Positions 23,356-35,047 of a DNA stretch of 64,000 nucleotides are shown in pieces (position 1 is the first letter of the stretch; each line of letters begins with the position of its first letter). This stretch comes from Tipula vernalis (taxonomy: Eukaryota > Arthropoda > Insecta > Diptera > Tipulidae), in NCBI GenBank assembly GCA_958295665.1, contig OY282558.1, positions 355,191,448-355,255,447 of the forward strand, in the 5' to 3' direction. The translations under genes were made by a program, and so were the position numbers. The notes beneath the pieces are model-generated. The model did not search any database, was not told the origin of the DNA, and saw nothing but the letters and a program-made list of their open reading frames with translations.

Positions 23356-23511
23356 CTTAGCGAAGATTTAGGATACGTATTATATTCAGCATTAGGATCA
23401 TTTTATATACCCAGCTGTATTATGGTTTTTGTGTACATACGAATTTATTATGCGGCCAAACGAAGAGCACGACGAGGGATTAAAAAATTTCGTAAATCAC
23501 AGACTGATCAG
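23356..23511 (+). CDS. Octalpha2R: Octopamine alpha2-type receptor, TM5 exon
   Basis: A 52-codon internal exon of a class A amine receptor, phase 0 at both ends, bounded by TTTCAG|CTT and CAG|GTATGT. Only one frame is open. It encodes the end of extracellular loop 2 (LSEDLGY), then TM5 VLYSALGSFYIPSCIMVFVY, and the start of intracellular loop 3 with IRIYYAAKRRARRGIKK. The serines before FYIP are at the TM5 positions that contact ring hydroxyls of amine ligands, and the basic stretch after TM5 is the G-protein-coupling region. TM1-4 must lie further upstream, beyond a long intron. The choice of Octalpha2R over related tyramine, dopamine D2-like or 5-HT1 receptors rests on the similarity of this exon and the last one to alpha2-adrenergic-like insect receptors, as I recall the family. 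Confidence 0.78.
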
Positions 23512-24139
23512 GTATGTATTTATTTATTTTGCGTTTATGTTGGTTGAATAATTTAAGTACATATTTGAGTAGGATTAAGACGTTTGGTGGGTACTTTTTC
23601 TTGGGCAATTATGATTTCTAGACGATTCCATTTTATAAGCTTTCCTTTAAGAAGCTATATATTTAATAAGGGCTGCGGGAAAAGGACTGTTATCAAAAAT
23701 TAATAAATTTGTATTGGATGGTGATAGACACAAATCCCACATTTTACTAAGACGCCATTTAAAACAAAATACAATTAAGATATTGGGAAAGACTCATATA
23801 TATGTGCATGACCTACTTTTGCCAGAATCGGTCATAGAACCTACCCACTAATCAAAGTCTCTCTGAGAAATGTGGCGACCTCTTGGAACGCTACAGCGAA
23901 GCATCGTCTGCTGTACGAGACAACTTTGCGAATACCTGCAGAATTTCTTACTCCCTGAAAAGAAATTTTTATATCGAAACGGAATTTATCAATGATTTTC
24001 CGCAGCAGATGAGTCAGATGAGTCAAACAAACAGCAATAATTGCAAAGCGATTTATCTCTCTTATATCTCTTATGGGAATGAATTTTCGATTTAACCTAT
24101 AAATACAGTATCCAATAAGTTTTATTTAAAATATTTTGA

Positions 24140-26585
24140 TATTTTTATCTTTAACTCGCGCACCATTCGCTCCGCTTGACCGTTTAACGATCAACGAAAG
24201 GAGGCAACTAGAGTGTGTCGAATTTCTTTAATCTCGCGGAAAATCTGGAAGTCTGATGATGTAAATGCTAGGCCATTATCACTCACGATCATCTCCAGAA
24301 TACCGCGAGTAGTGAAGATAGAACGAAGTGCATTGAGGGCGCATGGATTTGGAGTAGGAGTCGACTAAAATAAAAATACTTTGTCTTGAAATGGTAATAT
24401 ACACCGGCTGCTTGGGGATTTTCAGGACGGTTTTCTTGGCATGGTGTGCATGATTGAACCAGCTTCCCTCTGTCATCTTAAATTTTTGGCCACCAAACGT
24501 AACTTTTCTCGCCATACTCTTTATACGCGCGATTCCTGGGTGTGCGGTATGTAAGGCGTCCAATGTTGATTGACGGTGATATAATGGTATTATTGTGCGT
24601 TATTCGCATAGTATGTAGCGATTCATACAGCCTAATTCGGTTCGACGTATCCAGAATGGTTTAAATTGATCGTCGACTTCCTCGGCCATCCCCTGAGGCT
24701 GCAAGAAAGAACTCGAGAAAGAACAGGATCTTCTTCGTAGACGTGCCGATGTCACTCGCCAAAACAACTCAACGTTGTATTATGTTTCTCGTCATCACCT
24801 CCTCCCTTCAGCGGCCGGAGCAATTGGATTTGGTAATCGATTGGGGCCGTCAGCGATGATCCGTGGTGAACATTGCCCTGGAATAGAAAGCAAAAGGCCT
24901 TTCGGAATTAACAAAGTTACTTAAGCTGTATGACGAACGCCACACCGACGCCGGATGAAGAAGCATCGCATACCAGCAATAGTGGAAGATGCTCATTATA
25001 GGGAATGAGAACGTTATAGAACGAAAGTGCAAATTTTAACTGGTCGAAACGGTGCTGCTGAATTTGTTCTCACTTCCATTTTGTATTTACATAGAGAAGC
25101 TGGTGCAGAGGTTCAGCGATGCTCTGCTCGTTATAAAAGTGTGATAAAAATAGATGAGACCCAAAAACGCTTGAAGTTGCACCTTGTCTGTTGGTGGTGA
25201 CGTCTTACGGATTATCTCAATTTTGTCTACGGTGGGACGAAGACCACTTTTGTCCACCACTATTGTCATTATATAGACGTAATCCTGGTTCGGCAATTTG
25301 TTGTAAGATTTCGGATAATCGTTGATGAAAGTTGTCTTCGGCAGACGCAGTTACTATAACGTCATCAAAATACGGAATGACCCCTCCGATTCAATAGAGT
25401 AAATTTTGAAAAATTTCGAGTGCTGTGGAAATTTCAAATTGGAGGCGCTTCATCTTTTAGGCTCCTTTGTGTGTCGTTATGGATTGTGCCATTGCTGACT
25501 CCTCATCAACATTTAGCATCATTGATTGGCTTGAGCCAAGTCGAGCTTTGCGAAAATATTACCCCTTGGCATCGTGGAGAGCAAGTAGACCTGTTTCAGA
25601 ACAAATACAATTGGCGCAGCCCATTCGGTATAGCTACGAGCACCAATATCCCCTTTAACATCAAATTCTGCAGTTCTTCCATGACGGGTACTTGGAGAAC
25701 AATTGGAATACTCCGAGGCGGTAGATGAATAGGCTTAACGGTTGGATCCAATTTTATTGTCACTGGTGGACCACGGAATTCTCCAAGATCATTTGAAAAA
25801 ATATGCTCGAATTTCTCCGTCACGTTGGTATACTTTGACGATTCGACAGCACGTACTCCTTGAATTGATATGCCCAATGGCGCAAACCTCTCACGACCCA
25901 ATATATTTGTCCGATTCCTCAATATGACATATAATAGAAGTTGACCGATATGATAGCCATTGAATTCAACATCAGATGGGTGGAGCATTGGTGGATTTTT
26001 CCATATAAGTCTGCTCAGATATAATGATAAATCTCTAGCCTGATTCGACTTCAAATTTGCATCGCATTTTGTTAATGATCACATTTGAGGCTAACTTCAC
26101 TCAATTGAAACGTTCTTTACTCTTTCTAAATTTTTTTTGTTGTTTGGCGGTTGTCTGGATTGGATTAACAAACCTTTTAGTGTGATTGGTGATGCCACAA
26201 AACGAGCAAATTCTAGATCGAAATCTGCAGATAGATTACGTTAGTACGTTATTTTATTACCGATGGTGGGTTTTTGATAACGGTCGCATGTCGCGGCTGT
26301 TGAATGCATTTTACATGCGCTTGCGTTTTGGCGATGATTTTGTGGTCCATCCTTGCCAGTTCTGCAGCAACGCTTCTCTCAAAAACGGTCTCCAATTAAA
26401 GAGTTTTTGCAGCCAAGAACTGTTGTTTTAAATTTGAGTCCCATGTACCACAAAGAATTTTATCGCATAGCATGCCGCCTAGGCTACCGGTGGGGAAATT
26501 GCAATCTTTGTTAAACGGCGTAACTCGGCAATGACATCGGCTGCTTGCTCCTCCCTCATTTGATCCCGTCCTCCACGCAAAAAAA
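24140..26585 (-). pseudogene. Ty3/gypsy retrotransposon remnant, gag to integrase
   Basis: Reading on the minus strand from 26585: gag C-terminal words (EEQAADVIAELRRLTK, later a degenerate zinc knuckle CSFCGITNH near 26195-26220), then the protease/RT boundary at 25596-26054 with FSNDLGEFRGPPVTIKLDP and VKPIHLPPRSIPIVL. RT palm fragments follow at about 25290-25600 (NIFAKLDLAQA), then the RT/RNase H connection at 25087-25296 (LQAFLGLIYFYHTF). The integrase zinc-binding region is at about 24440-24563 (LHTAHPGIARIKSMARK), and the core at about 24145-24290 (EMIVSDNGLAFTSSDFQ) ends with QAERMVRELK. Frames are broken throughout, and LTRs were not identified. It lies antisense in the receptor intron and should be spliced out harmlessly. 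Confidence 0.85.
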
Positions 26586-27039
26586 AAAAAAATTAATTTG
26601 TCATTTTACTGCTATGTAAAAGGCCTAGGGCTCATTTTACGCTTGAATACTTGAAATTGTATTGTAAAAACCAGTCTGGGGTGGATTTTTATGCTCGTGT
26701 TGTCGAAGGTAATTTCAGCTCGTGTTGTCGGACGTTATCGCAAACTATCGCCCCAGGAAATGAGACAGGTAACATTACATTACATACATAAAAATAATTT
26801 TAGTTAACATTAAATTCATTTAATGAAGTCGACTTATGGGTTTGAGTTTTCGATTTTTTTTACAAAATTGCCCTAAACCAAAATGACGTTTGCTGATTAC
26901 AATAACTTTAAGAGTAACGTATAGATCAAGCTCTTTGATTAAGCTGTTTAGCAACATTTGTCAAATTTCGCTTACTTCAAAAAAAAAAAAAAAAAAAAAG
27001 TTGACGAAACCCCTTATTGATTTTGGCACGTGCTTATGA

Positions 27040-28180
27040 AATAGGATGCCAAAATTATTTTTAAATGCAGGTTTAAATATCACCAAATAGAAGGAACTTG
27101 GTTAATGCTAACCAATTAAGATGAAATTCATAAAGTACGTCGAAAACAGCATTCTAAAAAGACCTAAAAAGAATTTCTAATGGTAATCCCATTTCCATAG
27201 TACGTATCAAATTTATTTATAATCGAGCTCATACCTAATTGGCCTAAAATCGTTACACAATTATCTTAACTTTCTCAGATGGTCCGAAAAACGATAAATA
27301 ATAAAACAAAATTGGGAAAATGTTGTCCCTTAACACCATAAATATTTGTAGAGTACCAACGTATAAGAGTTGTTACGAATATCTAAAGACGTTTTGAACG
27401 AATTTGTGAATTACTTCTAATTTTTTTTTTTTTGATTTTGTACCATTTGAAATTTCACCTAATCGTGCATAGCCGGCGGTACACAGGCAATGAAAACAAA
27501 ATCGAGTGTGTACCACCAGCGGTACACTCTCGATTTGCACGCGATGTACACATGGCACCCAAGACTAGTAAAGGAATTATGATGAAATCCGGAAAGTACG
27601 ATGAAAACGAATTTCTAAATAATTTTTAGTAGAAGCTCTGGAATATGGCCAATTTGGAAGGAATTTTGTTATTTCGTAAGCGATTTTGATGAAATTCAGC
27701 ATGTACGAAGGAAATAAGATTATAAAATGATTTTTACGGGTTCTAGAATATTGCCAATTAGGACAAAACTCGGTTAAAAAATAACGGAGTTCTTTCCTAA
27801 CTGGCCATATTCTAGAGCTTCATTTAGAAACCACTTTAGCGTCTAATTTCTATCGTTCACACTAAATTTCACCATACATGATTGAGAAACAACCCAGTTC
27901 CTTCTTATTGGCCATATTTTAGAACTACAACTAAACATCGTCTTAGAAACTCATTTACTTCATACATGCTGAATTCCATCATAATTGGTTAGGAAATAAC
28001 TGCGTTCAGAAATTCACTTAAAATCGTTTCCGTAATTGGCTAAGAAATAGCAAGGGTCACCCTATTGGCGATATTCCAGAACTTCATTCTGTGTTTTATT
28101 CAAAGGCATTATACAAATATTTTAACTTTCCCAGATAGTATGAAAAGCAATATATCAAATCCGTTTGTATGTTGGGAAAC
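27040..28180. repeat. Diverged direct and inverted repeats related to the 7.9-9.3 kb block
   Basis: Copies of CTGGAATATGGCCAATT, GATTTTGATGAAATT and neighbouring words occur forward up to about 27780 and reverse-complemented from about 27790 (AACTGGCCATATTCTAGAGC), giving a fold-back layout. In addition TTTAACTTTC.CAGAT.GT..GAAAA near 27265 recurs in the same orientation near 28118. Units are about 90-100 bp and old. The same vocabulary is seen at 7900-8260. Confidence 0.6.
27499..27536. repeat. 16-bp hairpin inside the intron repeats
   Basis: AAATCGAGTGTGTACC at 27499-27514 pairs with GGTACACTCTCGATTT at 27521-27536, one mismatch, loop of six bases. Confidence 0.75.
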
Positions 28181-29043
28181 TGAAAATTCCACAATCTGAT
28201 TCTTTGTACTGTACTATTTTGTCAGGAATAATTACTTTTCGTAATTCCACTTCAAACGCTAGCTGATCGCTTCTTTTGGGAGCTTACTTATGCAGCTTAT
28301 AACATGCAGTTGAACATCCGAGGGTACGTGCTGAGTTCGAAGGTGTTATCGCTAATTTGACGAATATATTTTCGATACTTGGGTTTCCTTTCCGGTCGGT
28401 ACCAGATAAAAGCTCACCATTCACTAGATACGACTTCATCAAGTTTTGTCTTGTTGCACCTATCACTTCTTTGTTCCGATGAATTTTTGATCATAACAGA
28501 ATACAGTCTGCTGATTCGAAAATGATTTATATCAATACTGAAAACGTGCATCAAACTAACGATCCGGTAGAGTAAAGTCAATGGAGGAGGACTTGTAGCA
28601 AAAATTCTAAGATGTACCAATAATGAAACATCATCGAGCTTACTATTAAAGTTTGATCCAAGAACCGCTACGGTTCAGTCAAAGTCTGGAAATTGGAATA
28701 CCATATCCTCCCCATTTTCCGCCAACCTCACCCCCCCCCCCCTCTCGAGAATTACTATTTCCACATTTCACTTAAAAAAATCAACCAAACGTTGACGGGG
28801 CGAACTAAAAATCAATGAAATATTAAATACAATATCGTGATATTAGTTGTGAAAACGAATCATGTTATACGTAAATTACATGTCTGAATAATTCCATGTA
28901 ATCAAACCAAATATACAAATTTGACAAAACGAAATTTTCATGTTAATAATTTATAGTGATTTAGTCATTAGCAGGCACTAACCTGGCAATTAACTCTAAA
29001 CATTACTAAAATAATTATTTCTATTTTTTTTTTATTTTTACAG
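28181..29043. other. Remaining intron sequence before the last exon
   Basis: AT-rich apart from a C-rich tract at 28733-28743. Ends with a poly-T stretch and acceptor CAG at 29041-29043. Small frames here show no family resemblance. Confidence 0.5.
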
Positions 29044-29853
29044 GTTACCAGTTTCACATCAAATTCAATTAACCCACACCATACAGCACTGCAATTAGGT
29101 TTCGAACAGCAAATATCAACAATCGAAACGCAAAACGACCCGCTTTCAATACCAATAGTAACCTGTGATCTAGCCTCGGATCATTCACCCAATGAGACTG
29201 TAACCGATTTAGACAATCAACCAATTGATAATAATAAGCATACACTTAGAGTAAACGCGGTAATAACAACACATTTCCATTTGCCGTCCCAATTGCGAGG
29301 ATCCACATTGAATGGTGCAAATAACATTAGGGATTTATCAATATCATCTGCGTTCAATAGAACGCGAGCACTATCGGTTGGCATCGATTCGGATATGATA
29401 AGCGAATTTGAACCGTCCAGTAGTGATTCGGGTGTTGCACGTAAATGTTCTGTCGTCAAGCCGCGTAAATTTCGTTTGTACCAGACAATTTTTAATAAAC
29501 CAAATCCAAATGAAATTCAAACAAAGGCACATGATTCAGCGGAACTAGAACCAGCGTTGCCTAAGCCACAAAAGTCAAGGGACCCAGAAAAAGAGAAACG
29601 ACGCATTGCACGCAAAAAGGAGAAACGTGCCACACTAATATTAGGATTAATTATGGGCAGCTTTATTGCATGCTGGTTGCCATTCTTCTTTTTGTATATT
29701 TTAATACCAGCATGCAAGAAATGTAAAATACCAGACAGTGGATTTACCGTAGCATTTTGGTTGGGTTACATGAACTCTGCATTAAATCCTGCTATTTATA
29801 CAATTTTTAACAAAGACTTCCGCAGAGCTTTTCGTCGAATTTTATTCAAATGA
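29044..29853 (+). CDS. Octalpha2R: Octopamine alpha2-type receptor, last exon (ICL3, TM6, TM7, C-tail)
   Basis: 270 codons including the TGA at 29851-29853, in phase 0 with the TM5 exon. Residues 1 to about 195 form a long polar intracellular loop 3 rich in Ser/Thr/Asn, ending in KEKRRIARKKEKRATLILGL. TM6 is about residues 196-220 with the CWLP switch motif (ACWLPFFFLYIL). Loop 3 outside the membrane holds CKKCK. TM7 has FWLGYMNSALNPAIYTIF with the NPxxY motif, followed by helix 8 KDFRRAFRRILFK and an immediate stop, so the tail is very short, as in alpha2-adrenergic-like amine receptors. Together these identify a plasma-membrane G-protein-coupled amine receptor. In insects the alpha2-like octopamine receptors couple to inhibition of cAMP. 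Codons are intact with no stops or shifts, unlike every other coding trace in the window. Confidence 0.85.
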   Translation, partial: VTSFTSNSINPHHTALQLGFEQQISTIETQNDPLSIPIVTCDLASDHSPNETVTDLDNQPIDNNKHTLRVNAVITTHFHLPSQLRGSTLNGANNIRDLSISSAFNRTRALSVGIDSDMISEFEPSSSDSGVARKCSVVKPRKFRLYQTIFNKPNPNEIQTKAHDSAELEPALPKPQKSRDPEKEKRRIARKKEKRATLILGLIMGSFIACWLPFFFLYILIPACKKCKIPDSGFTVAFWLGYMNSALNPAIYTIFNKDFRRAFRRILFK

Positions 29854-31580
29854 GAATTACCCAAATCGTCCATTACAAAAAAGGAATCTTTTATATTTAG
29901 CGTAATCAAAATATAATATCGAACAATGTAAATATTATATAATTTAATTATTTTATTTAAGACAAGCTTCCGAACAAATTCTCAATAAATCGATTTTTCT
30001 TTTACGTTCTTGGTGTTTAGCGTTAGACCCTAAACTATATGTAAAACAATCACTTAAATATTTTTTTTTTTTTATTTTCGATACGAAAACTATTTTTAAT
30101 AATTACAAAATGCCACATCGACAATAAAAATAACTCCACCACAACTAAATTTTATGAAAAGCTCATGTATAAATACTAAATCAATTAATTAATTAGCCGT
30201 TAAATATAAATTTTGATGTAAAACCGTAAATTCCTCCCTCATACTCAAAAACAAAACATAATACAATATTATATTATTATAAATATCAACCACAAACTTT
30301 AATTAAATTTGTAAATTTTTGTAAAAAAAAAATTAATTAAATTTCAAGAAAGTTCATTAAATCGGGTAAAGTAAATAAAATTAATAAAAATTTAAAAATT
30401 AATGTTTACATTTTTTTTTTTTATTCAAATAATTGGAGTCTTAAAAATTAATACTTTTAGCATTGTGATTAATAAGATAAATAAATCAAAATATTTTTTT
30501 TTTATTTAATTAATCGAAACGAAAAAAAAAACATTTTGGATTAATTTATTACTTAACTTTAATTAGAAACATAATAATTGACTCGTTTTATAATAAACCA
30601 GAGCCCTTAATTCATTTATTATAAAACGAAACAATTATAAAACTACACACTTAATTAATTAAAATATTTCGCTTACTTATAAAATAAAAAAATTAAATTT
30701 GTTACATAATTTTTAATGTAAATAAAATTAATTAATAATTTAAAACTCTATTTTTGGTACATTCATAAATACCTATATTATATTTAATAATTATATGTGG
30801 ACCACAAAAAAATTTCTATTAAACTCATAATATAAAATATAAATATTTAAATTAAAAAAAAAAATATAAATAAATTTCAAACACCAATAAATTAATTAAT
30901 TTATTTTCTTAAAAAAATAAGATTCGCTCAAAAATGTTACCAAACAAATAAATAAAAATCAAATTACTAAATAAAAAAAAAAAAATTAACAATCATTAAT
31001 AAATTGAATTTAAAAGTAATTATAGTAAAATAAAAATAAATGTGAAATTTTTAAACAAAATATATTTATAATAAAAAATTAAACATTATAATATGATATT
31101 ATAGAGTAGGTACATATTTTTTCGATGTAATTAATTAATTCAAATTAATATTTTTAAAATAATATAAACCAAAACACCTAACTTATAATCGTAGATAATC
31201 AAATTAATTAAAATTTAGAAAATTAATCAAAATAATAAATTTTGACTGTCCTTAAAACAAAAATATTAAATTCTAATTATACTTTCACTTCTCTTAATAT
31301 TTAATTTTATTAGGTATATAATATTTCATTTCATTTTTTTTTTTAAATTTAAATTACTAATTTACTGTGTTAAGTCGAATCAATTATTTTTTTATTATGA
31401 TTTTTTATCATTGAAAAGAACCAATACTGTGATATTATGAAAAAGCCTTAAGATTAATTTAATAAATTAAAAAAAAAAAAACAATTTAAAATTAATATTA
31501 TAATAAAAAATTAAATTTAACAATTAAATTAATTAATAAAAAATAAAAAATTTCCTACAAACAAAAAATAAAATTTGTTG
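29854..31580 (+). other. Likely 3' UTR and AT-rich downstream region of the receptor gene
   Basis: Extremely AT-rich, with many AATAAA, TTAATTAA and homopolymer runs. Possible cleavage signals are numerous, so the true mRNA end cannot be fixed by eye. No coding frame. Confidence 0.6.
29984..29989 (+). promoter_or_regulatory. First AATAAA polyadenylation signal after the receptor stop
   Basis: A perfect AATAAA about 130 bases after the stop codon is the nearest candidate. Many others follow, so alternative 3' ends are likely. Confidence 0.45.
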
Positions 31581-32575
31581 AAGTTTTATTTATGAATAAA
31601 ATGAGAATTGGGTTGTAATGGTAGATATTTACTTCAAAACTCCAGCAAATTCTCCCATTCTATTTTTCACCAATCTAGAATATTTCATATGGTATACTTG
31701 AAGAGTTAGCATTTTTTGGAAGCTTATTGCTCAATTAAATAGTAACCATTATTAGCCGGGAATATGGGATCACAGCCAATGTAACTATTGCCATGGGCTA
31801 GCCGAAATGTTAAACTACCTATATACAGACCATTCATCATATCTTGAAATATATTCAGTAGACTCGGAGACATAAAATCCTTTTTGGCTATCAGCTAAAA
31901 ATTTTTCTTTTTCTTTCGCAAATCTCTACAGAGAATCGACGACTACAAAACCGAGATACAAACATTTTTGTAGAATAAGTTTACGAATTATAGTTCCAAT
32001 TTAAACAGTATGTTTAATAATTGCCGAATTGATGAATTGATTGTGATGAACACCTTGTGGCATTTTTGCGCCTTGTAGTATTTTTTGTTAGTGATAGTAA
32101 TTAGAATGACACTACAATTCTAATATACATGTTAATCGTATTTTTGAAGTTCCTGAAATCTGAATTATTTTCTCAGGTATCTTTCAAATTAAATTAGACA
32201 TTAGTCAATTGTTGCTAAATACTACTTTAAAAACAAATCTTAACAAATATTAAGTAAACAACTTCGAAAAAGAATGGTAAATGATGATTCTGTAGATCCA
32301 CTGAATTTGTTCGTGTCATCCCATATTCACTTATAACTAATCGAACTTATATCCATCCCACAATTTAAGATTTGCCCTTCCTAAAACAGTACATATGAAC
32401 CAATTTTTATTTTCGGAAATTCAACCCACCATTTACTAGCAAAATCCCATATTAATCCAACTTTTTTCTGTTCAATTTAATTGATCCAATATAAATAACT
32501 TAAATTCAACTCAGCTCATTCCCCCTCCAATACTTGGAGCAACTAATCAAATATGAAAAGGTAACAACCAAAATC
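31581..32575. other. No recognised feature
   Basis: Intergenic AT-rich sequence between the receptor gene and the retroelement cluster. No coding signal or repeat that I can support. Confidence 0.35.
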
Positions 32576-32766
32576 GAGGTGCACTGATTCCAGGTGAAGG
32601 AAATTGCCGTTGTAGCACAATTTCTCATCAGCTAAACACAATTCGCTCACTTCAGTATATCGCCTAATCTGACGCCGCTCTTCGCACCAAACTTGTTGTA
32701 TATTTCAAATCAGGGCTTTTGCACTACATCCCAAAAATACAGGACTCATGTCATGTACCTTAGCCC
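32575..32766 (+). pseudogene. OTU-type cysteine protease domain fragment, copy 1
   Basis: One frame from 32581 reads ALIPGEGNCRCSTISHQLN, then after a single TAA SDAALRTKLVVYFKSGLLHY. The G-(D/E)-G-N-C word followed by a helix and, about 24 residues later, LR..(V)V.Y is the N-terminal catalytic region of OTU proteases, with Asp replaced by Glu. The fragment on the minus strand at 46.7 kb has the same layout, and both are followed on the same strand by a TWN-type endonuclease start. In this copy that lies near 33786, separated by a hAT fragment. Probably part of a mobile element rather than a host gene. Confidence 0.5.
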
Positions 32767-33215
32767 TCGGCTACAATTTTATCTTAGTATGAGAGGCAAC
32801 CTAGTAACGTATTAAAGTACAAATTGACAAAATTTCTCTACATACACATTAGAACACTACTGCAATTCTTACTGCGTTATCTCTCCAAACACCTCACCGA
32901 TCCACAGTCACGTGGATTTTTTGGTACGGTTGTAAGTGCCTTTTCGCGATTACTAATCTAAAGAACGGAAAAAGTACCGCACACTTTTGCAATGTCACAA
33001 ATAAAGTAACTTTTACTGCACATACTAGGACTTACGTTTCCGAAATAAATCTAATATACCTACAAAAGGTGCCACAACAGCAGAGCAGAAGTTATAGATA
33101 ATTCCCTAGCAAATAGAGGGTGGTTCTCGGGAATATGGGAGAAAATTAAAATTTTCAGATATTAAAAACGTAAGCCTAGAAAAAGTTACAATCAGATGAC
33201 TCGCCAGATACTTAT

Positions 33216-33470
33216 TCTGATAATATTGCTTTGAAAAGTGATCAAATTGTCGCAAAATTATTTAAATCATCTGTAATTAGAAACTCGTTATTACAGAATC
33301 ATGTTAAAGCTAACCATGAAAACGAATTAAATTTATTGTTTGATTATAAAACAAGGTGGGATAGTGCAGAAACAAAGATTGTCGTAGTAAAAAGTTAGTA
33401 AATATTTTTAAACCTATAAAATTAAATGTTGAACACTTGGCCGACTAACTTTAAATTTAATTGCTGTGCT
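33216..33470 (+). pseudogene. hAT transposase fragment
   Basis: A frame at 33216-33402 reads DQIVAKLFKSSVIRNSLLQ, then HENELNLLFDYKTRWDSAE. The segment ending in D-KTRW-S is a characteristic conserved stretch of hAT-family transposases. In the next frame FKPIKLNVEHLAD follows, also at the expected place. Stops surround it, and no terminal repeats were identified. It is unlikely to be the source of the non-autonomous hAT element at 10-14 kb, though the superfamily is the same. Confidence 0.6.
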
Positions 33471-33774
33471 AAAACTAGTTTAGTCAAATTATTTGTTAAT
33501 TTAATTCGTTAGACAGGCAAAAAAATTTTTGTTGGTCAAAATGTCACGTTACCTAAAGCCTAAGAAACCGAGACACGATCGCAATGATTTTGAATCAGAA
33601 AATTTAACTAATGATTTGTCAGCAGTGGGAAACTAATATTTAGCAAGACAGTGAACAAGGTCTGGTCTGAGTAACAAATCTTTAATCGGAATGTGTTTAT
33701 GATAATTTGCTTGATAATTAAAGAATATGATAAACTGAAACTGCTCTCTTTAACTGCTCTACTCGCAAATCACT

Positions 33775-33858
33775 TCAATTAGGCACATGGAACATTCGTA
33801 GACTGAATGACTGTCATAAACACTCTACCACCAATAACATCCTCAGTAAGAACCTAAT
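33775..33858 (+). pseudogene. Possible retroelement endonuclease start
   Basis: LQLGTWNIRRLNDCHKHS followed by TTNNILSKNLI resembles the opening strand of apurinic-type endonucleases of LINEs (TWN-R-LN) and aligns with TWNTRGLNTQQKLNNVDAIL at 46.1 kb (minus). It is interrupted at 33859 by a poly-A retroposon; across the insertion the frame would continue with IAVSSTTKCTLKSPTNL (35711-35770). Too short to be certain. Confidence 0.38.
33848..33858. repeat. Putative 11-bp target-site duplication, left
   Basis: AAGAACCTAAT, repeated exactly at 35711-35721 directly after a 40-base A run. Confidence 0.6.
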
Positions 33859-33997
33859 AAACATCTGAAGAGTCCAGAAAACCAATATGCCCACAGGGGT
33901 CTGCTCTAGAGGGGTGGACATACCAATCCACCACACTTTCCTTAAAAGGAAAGCGCCTTACAGCAATTAATATTGTACGATTATCACTACACATATA

Positions 33998-35047
33998 TTA
34001 GGTGTACAATTAAGGTTTGAGCGATTTACAGAAGATGGCGTTACTAGTATTAAATCGCTTCGGACCGCCTTATAACTATATTCATGTTAAAGCGTGTCAT
34101 TTCGCTGAAGTGTAAACAATATAGTTTGTTGTGCTCTAACCACATCAATCTTTATTTTAATTTGAAGAAAAGTGCTGCTGATTTACATCGATTACTGTGT
34201 GAAGCATATGGGGAATATGTTCCATCAATAAAAACATGTAAGTACTGGTTCCGGCGTTTTAAAAGTGGCGATTTTGACACCAGAGACAAAGAATGCGAAG
34301 GGAGCTTGGTACAGTTTAAAGACGCTAAGTTGAGGTATTATTGAATCAAGATTCATGGCAAACTTAAGAATAGCTCGCTGAAACTTTGTGGGTGATTCAA
34401 CAAGCGATTCAAAACCGTTTGAAGGTCATCGGTATGGTGTAAAAACCAGGGTTCCATATAAACTCAACTCACGAAAAACTGCTCCAAAGACAAAATCGAA
34501 AGGGGTTTTGCATCGAATCGTGATGGAGGACAGTAAGTGGATCCTCTACGACAACCCAAAGCGCAAAAAATCAGGAAATAATCCCGGTCATGCATGAACT
34601 TCAACGGCCAAACCGAAAATTCATGGCAAGACGCTAATGCTGTGCATCTGGTGGGATCAGTTCTGAGTGATCTACTTTTAAATACTCTAGCCTTTGAAGA
34701 CAAAATGATCTTGCCAAAGTCGTCAAGGAAACTTTGGAGGCGCTTTAACGGGATGTCATACCGTAACCGCCGCATTCATCAGACATCGACATTCACGAAA
34801 TCGTCTGACTACCGCTTGTTCCGGTCGATGACTCATGGCCTGGCCGAGCAGCACTTCACTGCTTACGAAGAAACAGAAAATTGGGTCGATTTTTTGGTCG
34901 CCCCAAACAACGAAGAATTTTTTCGACGCGGAATCCATTTGCTGCCGAAAATATGGGAAAAGGTCGTAGTTAACAATGGACAATACTTTGAGTAAAATAC
35001 ATTGTAACAATTTCTTTGAATAAAGCTATGATTATTTGCACCCCCAA
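33998..35047 (+). mobile_element. mariner element with both terminal repeats, internally deleted
   Basis: Starts TTAGGTGTACAATTAAG; its right end, reverse complemented, reads TTGGGGGTGCAAATAAT. Each end is next to TA (33996-33997 and 35048-35049), the mariner target. At 1050 bp it is shorter than the usual 1.3 kb of intact mariners, matching the missing part of its transposase. It is nested inside a poly-A retroposon and so is younger than it. Confidence 0.85.
34034..34995 (+). pseudogene. mariner transposase pseudogene
   Basis: The N-terminal helix-turn-helix part at about 34150-34330 reads LHRLLCEAYGEYVPSIKTC, then YWFRRFKSGDFDTRDKE. The middle at about 34490-34600 contains KGVLHRIVMEDSKWILYDNP, the region of the first catalytic Asp (expected D-E-K/T-W; here EDSKW), plus KRKKSGNNPGHA. 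The end at 34800-34995 reads SDYRLFRSMTHGLAEQHF, then FFRRGIHLLPKIWEKVV and NGQYFE before the stop. At least three frame changes and loss of the second catalytic region make it inactive. Similarity to insect mariners is strong along the remaining blocks. Confidence 0.85.

Larger units (their letters stand above)
23512..29043 (+). other. Intron of the receptor gene (5.5 kb)
   Basis: GTATGT at 23512 and TTTTTACAG at 29043 give a canonical GT-AG phase-0 intron joining the TM5 exon to the last exon in frame. It contains an antisense Ty3/gypsy remnant (24140-26585) and a repeat block (27040-28180). A poly-A run lies at about 26979-26999 and a C run near 28733-28743. The rest is AT-rich without recognised function. 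Confidence 0.8.

Noticed and set aside
23867..24095. Possible protease-like words (AKHRLLYETTLRIPAEF) just after the TM5 exon on the plus strand
   Set aside because: The resemblance to a gypsy gag/protease boundary is short and lacks the DTG motif; not reported as a feature.
25420..25927. Plus-strand frames of up to 102 codons
   Set aside because: They are antisense shadows of the minus-strand Ty3/gypsy pol remnant.
29217..29717. Minus-strand frames across the last receptor exon
   Set aside because: Shadows of the receptor coding strand, which has TM6/TM7 motifs and correct splicing.
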